The notes: generated from the sequence alone by a model not told the origin. Counted from the first letter of the stretch, positions 33,551-47,705 are shown. The stretch: DNA of 64,000 nucleotides from Hirsutella rhossiliensis (GCF_020360975.1 NW_025408668.1:4960001-5024000); one strand, 5' to 3'. Made by a program: numbers and translations.

Positions 33551-35280
33551 TTAGCGACTTTCTAACCTAAGATACTAATAAAAAGGGCGCGATAATAATA
33601 AGTAAGGCTCTCTTCCTAAGTATATAAGTAAGTAAATAAACTATTATTAGAACTTTTCTCCTTTACTATAATCCCTTCCCTTTATATTATTTATTCCTCC
33701 CTTTACCTATAAGCTATTTATTTAGCTCTTTCTTATCTTTACTTATATACTTCCTTCTTTAAATAATTATCTACTACCTCTTATATATACTCCTAAGTAT
33801 TCGCGCTTATTATTCTTAGGGGCGTTAAGAAAATAAAGTAGTTAGCGTCTTTATTAGTTTATAGCTTTAAGTATAGCTAAATTAAATAAGCTATAAAGTC
33901 TTATAAACTAATTATTATTACGTTACTAATAGTCTTATATAAATATATAGAATTATAGTTATTAATATCCTAGTAGTAGTTTTAATATATTCCTAGGTTT
34001 TTAACTCCTTTAACTTAATAGGGTTTAAAGCTTAGTATAAACCTTATAAGGACTATAGCTAGAGAGGCTATTACTATACTTTGTTTCTAGGGAGTAATAG
34101 GGCGCGCTATAGGCGTTACTAGAGTCTTTAGCCTTAAGGTAATTAACTAAGCGCCTAGTAATTTTAGAGTCCTAGGGCGAGTTAGTAGCTATACTATTTA
34201 CCTTTCTTCCTTACTAGCTTCTTATTAAGCTATTAGCGGGGGTATAGTTATAAGTCTTTTACTCCTTTATATATTTAAAGGAGTTATTAGTAACGGGCGA
34301 GGAGTAAGCTTAATTAGCTATATATTTAAAGGGGAAAATAAAGGTATTATTTTTATATAAATAAATAGACTAGTAAGGGCGCTTAGCTCTCTCTTTTATA
34401 GATTCTAAGGTAGGGATCTTATTTTAAAGTTACTTAAGGAAAAGCTACTTAGTTTAAATAAGGAGCTTAATTTAGTTAATACTTAAGGTAATAAAGGTCT
34501 AGGCTTATTCTCGATTCCTATTAGCGCGATTAAATAGTTAAGGGTCTTTTTAAGGAGGAGTTTTATAAAGAAACTATATATAGCTTAAGTAATTAAGTTA
34601 GGTTACTTTATAAAGGTAGCTAGCGTAGTTAGCTCTTTTCTTACTCTCCTTACTATATAAGCTAGTTTTATATCTCTTTAAAGAAGTAGTTTTTATTTAC
34701 TAGGCCTATCTTAAAGGTTAACTACTTCTAGGACTTCTTAAAAGTCTTATTTTTCTTAATCTCTTAAAATAATATAGTTATATTAGTAAATCCGTTTATA
34801 CTTAAGAATCCTTATAAGAAAGACTCCGCTAAAAGTTCTTAAACCCTAATTAAATAGTATCCTTTATAGTTATTTAACCCTGCTATTAAACTACTAGGAA
34901 ACTCTACTACCTTATAATATTACTTATATATAATTAAGTTCGTTTACTACGCTAGCTTAGATTCTATATATTAGCTTATTAATATAACCTTTTATACTTA
35001 TCTTTTTATTTAGCTTAAAGAAATACTAGTCTTAGTATAAGATTTTATTTATTTATAAGGCTTTTTATATTACCTTATACCTTTACTTTAAAATTACTTT
35101 AACCTTAAAGAGACTACTACTATATTTATAGAAATATATAGAGTCTAGTATACTATCCCTCTTTTTAAGTATTAAAAATAACTAAGTTTCCTTCCTTATA
35201 GTCTAAAAGGAACGCTCCTTAGTAGAGTCCCCCTTTATTTATTCCTACTAAAAAGTTAATAACTTTAGTTATATACCTTT
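33551..35280 (-). pseudogene. Long minus-strand RIPped ORF, product unknown
   Basis: The minus strand reads as one open frame broken only by TAA/TAG for about 1.7 kb, rich in Leu, Ile, Arg and Gln-derived stops, with a charged helical segment near 33640-33800. It ends against the U1 repeat. It may be an internal ORF of a U1-family retroelement, but no RT, integrase or transposase motif was recognised. Confidence 0.4.
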
Positions 35281-36499
35281 ATTTATATATAAAGCGACTA
35301 AGGTTTAAGGTAAGAGCGGTAAACTTAATTAAATACTCCTTATTATTTAGGTATTTATAGTACTTTATATATCTATCTTCTATATCTTTAATAGGTTCCC
35401 TTTAATAATTAGTATAAACTAATAATAAGTAAGGTAAGGGGTATATTATATTCTTAATACCTTTTATTAAGATCTTAATTATTACGCTAAGGCTAAAGCT
35501 TATAGCTTATTATTTATCGATAGCTTTATAAAGAAAGTTATATATATTAATAATATACTCTTCTTAGTAGGCTTTATTCCTAGTAAATTTATTTATCTTT
35601 TTAACGCCCTTATATATTATCTAAGCGTCTTTAAAAGTAATATCCTACTATTTAATAAGGCCTATTAATATTAAGTACTAATAATCTTTATAAATATACT
35701 AAGGAAGTTACTTCTACCTATAAATATCTCGTTAGTCTTAGTTTATAAACTTTTCTTTATCTTTAGCGTAAAAGCGTTTTTTATTGCCTTTTACTTTAAC
35801 TTTACTATAGTAAGTAAGTAAAATAAAGCTCTTACTCTTAAATAGTAATATACTAAAAAAGATAGCGGTATTCTTAGGAAGGTCTATAGATAGGCCTAAG
35901 ATACTATTTAAGTTCGCTGCTATATCTTAGGAAAGGGTAGAGTAAGTAAAAGAGAGGAAGAAGATAAGATTAAATAGTTAAGGTAAGTAGTTTTAAGTTA
36001 TAACGCTAAGAGGCTAAGAGGGTTATATATATATATATAAGAGTTATATTAGTAAAGGAGATCGTTATAAGTAAGGAAGTATATAAAGTATATATATATA
36101 TATAAAAGGAAGAAGAAAAAAGAAAGAAGAAAAAGGGAAGAAGGAAGGTATAGTAAGAAGAATAAATAGTTATTAAAGCGTATAGTTATTAGTTACTTTA
36201 GCCGGCCTCTATAGTAGTAAGGTCTTAAGCGTATTTAAGGGTTATACTTAAATAGCTTCTTTTATTAGTTATTAATTAAGGAGCTATTTAATCTCTACCC
36301 TTTTCTTCCTTTCTTTACTTTTTCTATTTTTCTTTTTCCTTTTCTTTTCTTTATCTTCTTTATTTTTCTAGACCGCTACCTCTTATCTTCTCCTTTTATA
36401 ACTACCTCTTCTTCCTTATTATATCTTATAAAACTACTAAACTTAAAACTAAAGAGCTATTAAATATTATTAACCTCTTTTTAACTACTCTTTTATAAC
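35281..36499. other. RIPped AT-rich sequence with purine- and pyrimidine-rich tracts, no gene
   Basis: 35900-36180 is G/A-rich with short (TA)n runs and 36290-36450 is C/T-rich. No coding frame or repeat partner was identified. Confidence 0.45.
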
Positions 36500-37590
36500 C
36501 TTCTTTTATTACTATTACTCTTCTTACTTAGAATTATTATACTAAGGTCTTTCCTTTTTATATAAAGTACTTTTAAGTAATAACTATTTAACTTATTTAA
36601 TCTTACTTAGCTTATTTTAACTATCTTCTTTTATAGATCTATAGTTACTTTAAGACCTAGGTTTATAATAGAAATAATATCGGTTACTAAGAGTTTTTAA
36701 TTTATATAGAAATTACCTTTTAGTTATAAGTTCTATTAAAAGCTCTTAATATTATTAAGATTAAAGTATATTGTCGCTCTCTTCTCTCTTACTTTCTTAA
36801 GAGTACGCTAAGTTAGTATAATTAAATTATCTTTTATACCCTTTATTATAGATATCGGCTAGTAATATATATTCTTATAGAAATCTCTTATCTATATAAA
36901 TACTTTTTTTCTTAGCTTAGTTTAAGGCGGTAAGAATACTCTTAAATAGTTTTAATTACTTTATATAGAACTTATAACCCTTACTTTTATTAAGGGTATA
37001 TTTAAACTTATTAAATAACTATAACTTTTACTTATAAGTATGTTATATTTCCTTTTTATAAGTATATCTTTCTTTTAAGTACTATTAATAGCTCTTACGC
37101 TAACTATATTTAGGATTTAACTAAGGCGCTTATTTATAAATAGCGGTACTTCCTTAGATACTATAGGGCTACTTATAACCTTAATAGATTCGCTAACTAT
37201 ATATATAGTTATAATTTCTATATTAACCTTAAGACTAATAAATTTTATAACGAGTATATTAGTAATAAGACCGCTTTTTATCTTCTTTATAATATCCTTA
37301 ATCCCTTTAATCTTACTAAGGATTTAAAGAAAAAGGAGGAAATTAACCTTATACTTATTTTACTTAAAAAGAGATTATATAGTTTTAATAAGCTCTCTCT
37401 TAAGTAATAATTAAATAGTCTTTAAGTTCTCTTTATAATAGTTTATAATAGGTTTACTAAGAGTAAGTAGCTTTATTTAGTCGCTATCTTTAGCGGTAAA
37501 AGTTTTTCTCTTAAGGTTATACGCGTTTAATTTAATAAGTTAAAAATATATTAAAATTTATCTTATTAGCGTATTTATTTTCGTTATAGT
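36500..37590 (+). pseudogene. Plus-strand RIPped ORF, product unknown
   Basis: Reading through TAA/TAG gives a continuous frame of about 350 codons, rich in Tyr, Asn and Ile as expected after His-to-Tyr and Met-to-Ile RIP changes, with segments such as NKTAFYLLYNIL and ATYNLNRFANY. It ends where an R1 solo LTR begins. It is likely a transposon ORF, but the family could not be named. Confidence 0.4.
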
Positions 37591-38069
37591 TCTCGCGAAG
37601 AGAGATATAAGAAGTATATAAAAATATAAAAAGGTAAAATTAAAAGTAAGAGGTTAGATAGGTAGGGTAGAGAGATTTAATTCCTATAAGGGTAATAATT
37701 ATAGTAAGGGATTAATTATTATATTACCTTAATTTTCTTTCTTTCCTCGATTTAACGCCCTTCTTTATACCCGTCTAGTATCTTAATTAATAAAGAAGAT
37801 CCTACTTAAAGAAGCTACTAATATCCTCTTAACTACTAAGCTTTTTACCGGTTTTTCCCCTCCTTTCTAGCTATTACCGGTATATCCGTTTTATCTTTCG
37901 CTACCTCTATAGGAAGCTATCGCTACTTCTACTTCCCCTCTTACCCCTACCCTCCTCTCTATACCTCCTTTTAGCTCCTTACTTAAAACCTATTTTTTAG
38001 CTTCCTAGGTCCCTCGTACTAAGGGATATCTTTAAGAACTACGAAATTAAGCTACGCTTCGCGATAATA
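37591..38069 (-). repeat. R1 solo LTR
   Basis: About 480 bp, with the inverted ends TCGCGAAG and CTTCGCGA both intact. It is not followed by R1 internal sequence on either side. No clear TSD: the left flank reads ATAGT and the right GTAGG. Confidence 0.7.
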
Positions 38070-39131
38070 GTAGGTCTCCCTTTTTATAATAAAGAATAAA
38101 CGTCCCTATTTATAAAGTAAAAAATCCTATTTTTAAAGGAAGTAAGTAGTAAGAATATTTATTTTCTTACTTTATTATTTAATTATATTTTTATTCGTCT
38201 TCTTTAAGGTAGTAAAAGGTAGGTTATTATTAAGGAAGGGTAGGAAATATTATCTTTATTTACTTAGGGAGCTTTAAGTAGAAAATTTAAAATAATAAGG
38301 TAGTAAGTAAAGCGCTCGTAAATATCTTAGCTATTATAGTCGTCCTTTAATTAAATAGTTAGATAGTACCTTAGTTACTAGTTAGGTTTTAGCGTGCTTC
38401 TTATAATAGTTATAGATTTTTATCTTTACTACCTTTTCCTCCCTAGCTCCTTTTTACCTTTTTCTTTTCTTATTAAAATAGCGTTTTTAAAGCTCCTATA
38501 TAGAGATCCTTTTTTACTTTATTAAGTTATAGTAGCTAAATCTTAATTATATACCTTAGGCCTTTCTTAGGTATCTATAGTCGCTTTTCTTTCTCTTCCT
38601 AGCTTTAATCTTTCTAAGGTTTATTAAAGAGTCGTTATAACTATAGTACTATTTAATTTAAGGCTTCTCTACTTAGTAAGAATAGTAAATTATTTACTTT
38701 ATCTATTATTTCTTCCTTCCTCCTCTTATTAAGAGTAATTATATCTTAAAGTAACTAGTTACCCTTAGTAAAGTACTATTAATATAAGGAACGGTGTTCC
38801 TACTATAAATAAAGTAGCTATAATATACTCTCTTAATTATATAAGCTAATAAGTAGTATATAAATTATAGATAAAATCCTTTATTATAGAGCAAGAATCG
38901 CTCGTTGTTTTATATACTAATATATATTAAACGGGTTACCGGTTATCGTATAATCGGGAATCGAAGAAATAGAGCTAGCTTAGAATACTAGCTAAGACCT
39001 CTTAATAATACCGGCACGACTAACCTCCTTTAAACATAAATATTAGTAGAACTAAGACACTTCTTAATATACTCGAGGTATTACTAAATTCCTTAGTCTT
39101 AAGGCTATATAGCAGCCTAAATCTAGTCCTA
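38070..39131. other. RIPped repeat, partly inverted copy of 57590-57840
   Basis: Bases 38780-39010 match the reverse complement of 57590-57836. The 38900-39130 part retains more C and G than its surroundings. No coding frame was recognised. Confidence 0.5.
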
Positions 39132-39567
39132 AAAGGTTCTTCCGTTTAGCTATAATTATCTATATAAGATAGTATGTCCGCTAGTAGATAGATAGAGAAT
39201 TATTAACTTTAATACCTCTTCTATATACTAATATATTACTAATAAATTCTATTAAAAATCCTACCTTATACTCCTTCTTCCCCTCTATTATATAGTCTTA
39301 CGTGATTTATTAATTTCCTAAAATTCCGCTTTTACTTATATACCTTAAGAAAGGTTCTTCCGTTTAGCTATAATTATCTATATAAGATAGTATATCCGCT
39401 AGTAGATAGAGTAAGAATTATTAACTTTAACACCTCTTTTATATACTAATATACTACTAATAAATTCTATTAAAATTCCTACCTTATACTCCTTCTTCCC
39501 CTTTATTACGTAGTCTTACGTAATTTATTAATTTCCTAAAATTCCGCTTTTACTTATATACCTTAAG
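39132..39567. repeat. Tandem duplication, two 218-bp units
   Basis: Units 39132-39349 and 39350-39567 both run from AAAGGTTCTTCCGTTTAGC to CTTATATACCTTAAG, differing by C/T and G/A changes and a few small indels. There is no coding potential. Confidence 0.85.
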
Positions 39568-39589
39568 ATACTACTACCCTTACTACTAA

Positions 39590-41249
39590 GGGAAAATACT
39601 ATAATTAGAGAATACGCTTTATACTTTAAAGAATTTAAAGAAATACTTAAAATTAAAACTTAATAAATACTTTAAATTCTTATAGAAAACTAATAAGCTA
39701 TATTAATCTAATATTAACTAGTAATATATAAAGGAGACTATATTATAGCTATTACTATAGTCGATACCTTTATAGCTCTATAATAAGAATAGTAACTATA
39801 AAGAGAATTTAAAAATAATTTATAAATACTACTTACTTATAAGTACTATAAGTATATTTTATAGATATTATAAGTTTACTTAGATTATATAATATACTTT
39901 TAGATAAAGGCACGATATAACGCCTTCTTAGTTAGGTTTAAAAGATAAGTACTTTTAAAACCCTACCTAAGTATAAAACTAAACTACTAGAAAATCGATT
40001 AACGCTACCTAAATAACTAAGTTATATTATTAAAACCTAACTATAGTATACTATTTAAATACTACGATAATTATAGATTATTAATAAGATATCTTTTAAA
40101 GATATATAAAATCCATAAATATACTAAAATAAAAGAATAATATAGCGCTATTTACTTTAAAGTATTTAAACTATTAATCTTTTAAAGACTTATATAATAA
40201 ATTAAATATAATAAAGAAGATTATAATAAATATATATACCTAAACTATAGAGTTTATAAATATAAAAAAGTATAAGTATAGTATAAATAATATAATAGTA
40301 TACTAAAAGATTATTAGTAATATATATAAAGGCTATAAGCTATATTTAACTAAGGAAGAATTAATATAAAGATACTATATATAAAATAAAAAGACGCTAA
40401 ATAAAAACTTAACCTTTAGTATAAAAATAAATAAAATTATAAAGTATAGTATATAATTAACTATAAAGTAGTATAATATAAACGCTATAGCTTTAAGAAA
40501 TAAAAAATCCTTAATTAGCTATAAGATATTAGTTTCTTAAGCCTTAATATAATACTATATAATAAAAATATAAAGAAATAATATTAATAATAAATTAAAG
40601 AAGAATACCTAAATAAAATAAATAAAGACTAAGTAAAAAATAAGGTATACTATTTATAAAAGGGCTATAAACTAGTATAATATAATAAGATCTAAGAACC
40701 CTATATATAGTAACGGTAAGCTATAGTAATTAAATAGTATTAGCTATTTAAATCGCTGGATATTATATATATATACTTTTAGACTATAGCGTAATAGGTA
40801 ATTATATTTTACCTAGAGTTATTAATCGTTACTAACTTATATAGAGATATAAGAAAGATCTATATAAACTTATAAATATTAAAGGAGAGGCCTTTAACTA
40901 TAATAATAGAATTATTAATATAAAGATTAATTACCTTAATATTAATATCTAGGGCTATAATAAATAAGTTAACTTTAATATTATAAATATTAAAGAATAT
41001 AACTTTATATTAAGACTTTTATAGCTATAAAAGAGCAACCTACTAATTAAGTAGAAAACTAGCTAGCTATATCAAAATAAAGATATAAGTTTTTAAGACT
41101 AGTAGATTTAAAAGAAAGTAAAGTTTTATAATAATTTAGCTATTAAATAAGATAAAAGGGATAACCGTTTAAGTAAATTATTATAAGCTTTAGTAATATA
41201 AATAAAAATAGTAACTAAACTAATAGATATAATAAAATTAACTAATAAG
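39590..41249 (+). pseudogene. GypA gag-like ORF remnant, copy B
   Basis: A plus-strand frame of about 550 codons with only TAA/TAG stops, rich in Lys, Ile, Leu and Tyr. Its assignment to gag rests on position: after removal of the nested insertion it runs directly into GypA pol at 50102. No capsid or zinc motif was read with confidence. Confidence 0.45.
41245..41249. repeat. Target-site duplication of the gag-only LTR element, left copy
   Basis: ATAAG, repeated at 50097-50101. Confidence 0.75.
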
Positions 41250-41426
41250 TATAAGGGCTTTTACCCTATATAGGCCTAGACTAAGGTCTAGGTTAAGTCT
41301 ATATATAAGCGGCCTCTATACCTATATAGGCTAGGCCTATACTTCTCTTCCTTTTCCCCCTTATAGATTATTAACCTTCTTTTAATAGACCGCACCTAAG
41401 CCTATACCTTTACTTACTCTATAATA
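41250..41426 (+). repeat. 5' LTR of the gag-only element
   Basis: TATAAGGGCTTTTACCC to ACTCTATAATA, 177 bp, matching 49920-50096 with mainly C/T and G/A differences. Confidence 0.85.
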
Positions 41427-41639
41427 GTATAATCTACCCTTTATTTTACCTTCTCTATATCCCTATATATAGAATAGCTATTTTTAGCTACCTTTAAAGC
41501 TAACGTTTAATTACCTAGTCTAGTTAAACTACCCGCGCTAGTATAAAAATATCTATACTCCTATAGTCGTAAAATAAAAGCGAACGTAATACTTAGTTCG
41601 CTTAGGTAATTAAGAGCCTCTTATAATAGTAAGGGTCTA

Positions 41640-42510
41640 TACGACTAAGAGCGGTACTACTATACCTTAGTAAGTTCGACGGCTCCTTTATAGAGCTCGA
41701 GCTATAGCTACTTTATATAGAAGTAAAGCTTTATACCGATAGCGCTATAATAAGGGATATCCGCGCTTAATTTAACTATCTTTACGCGAGCCTATCCCTA
41801 TGCCTATAAAGGTATCTCTTACCGTTTACGCGTACTAGTATAAACGGACTAGCTAACCTCTACGTAAAGCTCTATACTAATTATAGCGAACTTAATATAG
41901 CTAAGTTAGTAGGCTAGGAGCTTATAATACTCTATTAAAAGCAAAGTAAAGTTATTCCGGCCTACCTTATATAGTTTAAAGAGGTACTTTATTAAGTAAA
42001 CGTATATAGCTAGCTTAACGTAGTAAAGTATAATTGCCTTATTATAAGCTTAAATTCGGATTAGCGTACCCGTTTAAGCGAAAGGTCTATATTACTAGAT
42101 ATATATATTAATCTTATCTGCTTTTTTCGCTAGCTTAGTAGTAATAAGTTTCTTTTTTTATTTTTTTCTATAATATAAAAAGAGGATAACGCTAGTAATA
42201 CTATAGATATCTCTATCTCCGCCTTAAGGACTAAGGATAGAAAGAGGTAGCGATAGGAGGGTCGCTATATAGGCTATAGTAGTAAATCCTATTAGTTTTT
42301 AAAGTACCCGCGCTAGGAGGCGCGGGTAAACGTACTCTAAGTAGTAAAGGGGCGTACGCGCTAGGACGGAAAGGAGGTTAGGTTCGACGATAGCGACTTT
42401 AGCGATAAGTAATCTTACTAACGCCTCTATAGGCTTCGTCGGCGTCCCCTCGCGTACGGTAGCAGCTACTATATAGATAGGACGTATACCCGTAGCGACT
42501 AAAAGGGCGG
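41640..42510 (+). pseudogene. Gag-like ORF of the non-autonomous element (RIPped)
   Basis: A plus-strand frame through TAA/TAG: an LYIEVKLYTDSAII segment, then ANLYVKLYTNYSELNIAKL and QSKVIPAYLI, the spacing and composition of a Ty3-type gag capsid region. A short second piece after the GypB insertion (49545-49800) starts ATG and continues the open frame. No RT, RNase H or integrase motifs are present. Confidence 0.55.
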
Positions 42511-42515
42511 CTAAG
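42511..42515. repeat. GypB target-site duplication, left copy
   Basis: CTAAG, repeated at 49494-49498. Confidence 0.75.
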
Positions 42516-42701
42516 TATAAGAGTCTTTAACTATTATAGGTAATAGGCTTAGGCCGCGGCCTAAGCTATATAGTTATATACGGAGGGCCGGATCCTATAA
42601 GTATAGGGGCGGGCCAGCCGTATATAAAAGAGCTCTATATAGCTTATTAATATTATCCTACGGACGGCACCTACGTATATGCCTTTACTTACTCCGTGAT
42701 A
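42516..42701 (+). repeat. GypB 5' LTR
   Basis: TATAAGAGTCTTTAACTATT to ACTCCGTGATA, 186 bp. It matches 49308-49493 and, inverted, 56875-57060. Confidence 0.85.
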
Positions 42702-42739
42702 GTATAAGCTATTAACTAATAGATCTAATAGATATCTCC

Positions 42740-43890
42740 CTAGAAAGGGTGCCGCTTCCTTAAAGGAGCACCCCGCTACCCCCTAGGCGGATAGGAAGTA
42801 TTATAGCTATCCTAGAAGCGATTAAAAGCGCGACGGCTGGCGAGAAAAACGAGGTTCTCGCTATACTAAGGGAGCCGTCTACGAGACTAGCGTTAACCCC
42901 TACGACCTTAGTAATACTAGTTATAGCGGCGGCACTACCGATATAGAAGCCGCTTCCCTAGCCGACTTAGGACGGTAAGCCTAAGTCCTTCTACTTCTTC
43001 CTTAGCCGGCTATAGATAAAGTTTATAATAGACGAGAAATAGGGCCTAAACGGCTATCGTAATATAGCGTAGTATTCGCTCCTCTATACGCTACCGGAGC
43101 CCTAAATACGGCGGATCTCTAGATTCTAAGATAAGGGCGGCCCTAGAAGTAGACGCGACCTATAGGACTTCTTCTAACACCTTATATATACGTTCGGCAA
43201 CGTATAAGAGCGGGAGAAGGTATAGGATAGGCTACGGACCCTTAAGTAGAGGGACGGGTAGACCTTTAGCGAATTCCTCCCTAACTTTAAAGAGACGCTC
43301 TTATAAGCAGCGGGAACTATAGTATAGGAAGATAGCGCGAAGCTTATATAGTTACGGAACTTAATTACGCCGGCCCTATAGGAGCTACTTATCCCTATAA
43401 TTATACCTACTAACTACGGCGAGTACGTAAGCCGGTTAATAAAGGTAGTATAGGGCTATAAGTAGACGCCGTGTTTCTAGAAGCTTTATAAGCGCACGCT
43501 ATATAGCGGTAACGGGATTACCGCCCCTCTATAAGAGGAATAGCTAACTATCGATACTAATAGAGATACCCTAATATCGGCTACCTATATAGACTAAGCT
43601 AAACGCGGTAGGAAGTCGTCTTCGAATATCCCCTATACTATCCCGCTCTTTAAGTAGTAGGCGAAGTAGGTAACGAGCGAGGAAATTAGGAAAAAGAAGG
43701 CTAACGGCCGCTACCTACGTTACGGCGCGTCTATATACTTTATATTAAAATGCCCCTTCCTTTTAGCTAAGCGGCCTATAGTAGTTTAAGTAGCGAAGAT
43801 AGAACCGCTCCTTGCCTTAGACGATAAAGAGGACTCCGCTCCCTTAGGCCTAGAGGAAAAAAAGTAGCTCCGGAGTAAAGATAGGCTCTA
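42740..43890 (+). pseudogene. GypB gag remnant
   Basis: A TAA/TAG-interrupted plus-strand frame downstream of the LTR, rich in Arg, Glu and Lys, with alternating charged helices. A shorter relative is in the minus-strand fragment at 55832-56874. A zinc knuckle was not confirmed. Confidence 0.5.
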
Positions 43891-43899
43891 AAGCCCTAA

Positions 43900-46800
43900 T
43901 TGCTAGTACTAGTAAAGGAGAAGGAGGAATTATCCGCCTATATAAAAAAGGAGCCTACTTTAATATAGGTTATAGTTAATAACTCCTTACCTATCGCCGC
44001 CCTTATAGATAAGGGCTACTAGTACTACGCTATAGTTAACGAGGCGCTTATATAAGAGATATAAGTACTAGTAGAAAAGATCGCTTTAAGGCGAGTAAAA
44101 GGCGCCTTAGGCGCGATAGAAGGTACGGTAATTAAGGGTATTACGTAGCTAGCTATAGAGGTCGACGGTTACTATAAGCTTATCGTAGCCTATATAATCC
44201 CCTAACTAGAGTTTCCCTTAATCCTCGGGAAACCCTAGTTATTATATATAGAGTTATACTTAGTTCTATACTAAAAGAAGCTATAGTTTAGGCCTATATA
44301 ATAGTAGGTCCGCTACGACCATAGTTCTATAGGCGTAGGACTAGGCATACGAGCTTTATACTCGGTATAAGAAGTCCTTACCTCTATCTTTATAGGAACT
44401 ATACGACGGTTAGAGCGGGAGGAAGGCCGGGCAGCGGCTAACGTAGCGGTCTACGTAGTTAGCCTAGCGGATATCGATAAGGCCCTCCGGGCGAAGAAGC
44501 TAAAGTCGCCCTTTAAGCTACGGTAGTAGATACTAGAGCGCTTTTACGACCTCCTACCGCTATTTAAGTCCTAGGAAGTAAATAAGCTTAACCCGTATAA
44601 GCTAGGGGTAGACTATAAGATTATACTCCGCACTAATAAGAAAGGGTAGAAACTACCTATATTATTTAGACCGCTATATAGTATATTATACGCGGAACTA
44701 CTAGTACTAAAGAAGACGCTAAGGGACTTCCTAGATAAGGGTTTTATTTGAGTAAGTAGCTCCGAAGTAGGAGCGCCGGTCCTATTTATACGTAAACTAA
44801 GGGGCGGGATATAGTTCTATTACGACTATAAGGCTCTAAACGTAATTATAAGGCTAGACCGCTACCCCTTACCCTTAATCTTAGATACGCTCTATAACCT
44901 TTTAAAGGCGAAGTAGTTTACGAAGCTAGATATAAAATAAGCGTTCTATAAGGTATAGATCTTAGAGGGTAACGAGTAAAAGATAGCGTTCTATATACGC
45001 TATAGCTTATTTAAGTAGCTTATAACGCCCTTTAGCCTCTTAGGAGCGCCCGCTACCTTTTAGCGTTATATTAATAATATACTTTAAGACTTCCTCGATA
45101 AGTTCGCCTCTATATATATAGATAATATCCTTATCTATATAAGCGGCTCCTATAAGGACTATATATAGAAAGTATAAAGGGTCTTAGAGCGCCTCTAACT
45201 TTATAGACTCTACCTTAACCTAGATAAGTATAAATTCGGGGTTAAGAGGGTTAAGTACCTAGGCTTTATTATCTACGCCGGCGTAGGTATATAAGCGGAT
45301 CCTATAAAGATCTAGGCGATTTAGGACTAAGCTACCCTAACTATATAGATAGGTATATAGAGCTTCCTTAGGTTCGCGAACTATTATAGGATATTTATTA
45401 GGGGCTTCTCTTATATTATAATACCCCTAAACGAGATTACTAGGAAGCGGACCGCCTTTCGCTAAGGGCCCGTATAGGAAGGAGCGTTCTATACGCTTAA
45501 GGACCTATTCTCTTAAGCCCTAGTACTACTTTAGTAGGACTTCGACCGGTCTACGTTAGTTAAAGCGGACTATAGCAGCTAGGTACTCGGAGGAACGCTC
45601 TTTTAGGAGGTAAATAAGTAGAAGCAACCGGTAGCGTTCTACTCCTATAAGCTAACCCTAGCGGAGCGGAATTACGCTATTTACGATAAGGAGATATTAG
45701 CGATTATTAGCTACCTTAAGTAATAGTAAGCGGAGCTCTAGAGCTATAAGAGCTTCGAGGTTCTTATAGACTATAGGAACCTTAAGTACTTTATAACTCG
45801 CTAGTACCTCTTAGAGCGGTAAGCCCGCTAGGCGGAGTATCTCTTACGCTTTAACTTCTCGATTAAGTACTAGCTAGGGCGGGACTCTATAGTCCTAGAT
45901 ATACTTTCCTAGAGGGATTAAGACCGGCTAACGGGAGCGGATATTAAGGCCTAGGATCTATAGCTTATCCTATAAGAAGCGCTATAGACTTATATAGGAG
46001 CTTCCCTAGTAAAGGAAGGCGCGGCGCTAATAGATAAGCCTTCCCCTATACCTTCGCCTCGGCCTAGCGAGGAGGGATAGACCGGCCTAAGGGCGTATAT
46101 AGCGCGGGTGTTCTAAGATAAGGTCCTCTAGCGCTTATAGGATAGGATATTATCTCTAAACCGTACCTACGAGAGTATACGCCGCGCCGTTAAGTCTAGC
46201 GCTCGATACCTCGATCTAAAGCTAAAGCTAAAGGTATAAGTAGCCGACTATTATATCGACTTACGGGGGCACCTACGTTAGCGGGGGAGACTATAGGTGC
46301 CGGGCGCGCTATATACTATAGAAGCTAGGGAGAAGGATAGACCGCCGGAGCTAGATAAACGGAACGAGCTCCGAGGGAAGCTAGTCTAGCTCGTCTATAA
46401 CTCTAGTATCGTAGGCTACCTAGGTAGGCAGGGCATAGTAGTAGGCCTCGCGAGGGATTTCTACTAGCCCCTCCTATAGCACTACGTTCGCTACTTCCTT
46501 TATAATTACGATATCTATAGCCGTACTAAGATTTAGAGGGCGTAGCTTAAAGGGCTACTTAAGTAGCTTCCGGTGCCCGACTAGTTCTATACGTATATAT
46601 AGATAGACTTTATAACGGACCTCCTACTTATAGAGGGCGGTAACCGCTATATATAGGTAATTAAGGACCGACTTAGTAAGTCTATAGTATTAAAGCCGAT
46701 ACTATTTATAGATATAGAGTCCTACGTAGAGCGCTTCCTATAGTACTAAGCCCGCTTATATAGCTAGCTAGCCTCTATTATAAGTAATAGGGGATCGAAT

Positions 46801-47705
46801 TAAACTAGCCGCTTTTAATAGCACCTATACTAGCTACTTTAGATTATATAGCTACTTAGTATAGTATATTACCTATAAACCGATAGAGGGCCTAAGAGGG
46901 TTAACTAAGAGGCGTAGGCTTACTTATAGGCTATTATAGCCTATAACTAAGTAGACTAGGACCGTTAGCTCCTTACGGCCTAACTTACGTTAAATAGTAA
47001 ACTATATACCTCTATTAAGATAGCCCTTTTCTTTATAACGTATAGCTTTAAACTACCTTTACTAGTTCCCTTTACCGTAAATATAGTAGCGGAGTAGTAT
47101 AATAATTTATTACTAGAGGGCCGTGCTTCCGCGTTTATACGAAAGCTATAAGAGACTATAGATTATTACTAATCCGCGATAGCCGCTATAGCGTAAGATT
47201 AAGAGTAGCACGCTAATAAGACTAGGGCCCTAGTAGATAGGTTTATAGTAGAAGATAAGGTATAGCTAGACCTCCGTAACTATAGGTCGGCACGGCTAAA
47301 GAAAAAGCTTAACTAGCTATACGTAAAGTTTATAGTATAGAGGGTTATTAGCCTATAAGTTATAGAGCTTAATAGTCTCTTAATAAAGGTCTATAATAAG
47401 ATTAACGTAGACCTCCTTTATAGAGCCTCCTTTAACCCGCTACCTAGATAAGAAGTAGCGGACGCCTAACCGCCTATAATTAAGGTAGAGGGAGAGGACG
47501 AGTTTAAGGTCGAAGAGATATAGGCCGCGTGCTAGAAAAAGGTCGGTAGGGGGAAACGCTAGGAGGTCCTTATTAAGTAGCGCGGGTATCTCGACCCTAC
47601 GTAGGAACCTATATATAAGTTTACGGGAACTATAGCCCTCGATAAGTTTAAAGCCTTATTTAGAATAGTAGACGAGAACGATAGACTAGTAGACTACCGA
47701 TAATA
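43900..47705 (+). pseudogene. GypB pol remnant: protease, RT, RNase H, integrase, chromodomain
   Basis: RT is clear at 44780-45200: VLFIRKLRGGI, DYKALNVI and RYPLPLILDTL, with the catalytic box YIDN at 45115-45126 (GAT to AAT). RNase H and integrase occupy about 45400-47400. At 47560-47615 a chromodomain core reads EVLIK*RGYLDPT*EP, where the two stops are TAG in place of the expected Trp codons. A protease lies presumably at 43960-44250 (LIDKGYxYYA near 44010). It is dead through stops and the catalytic change. Confidence 0.8.
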
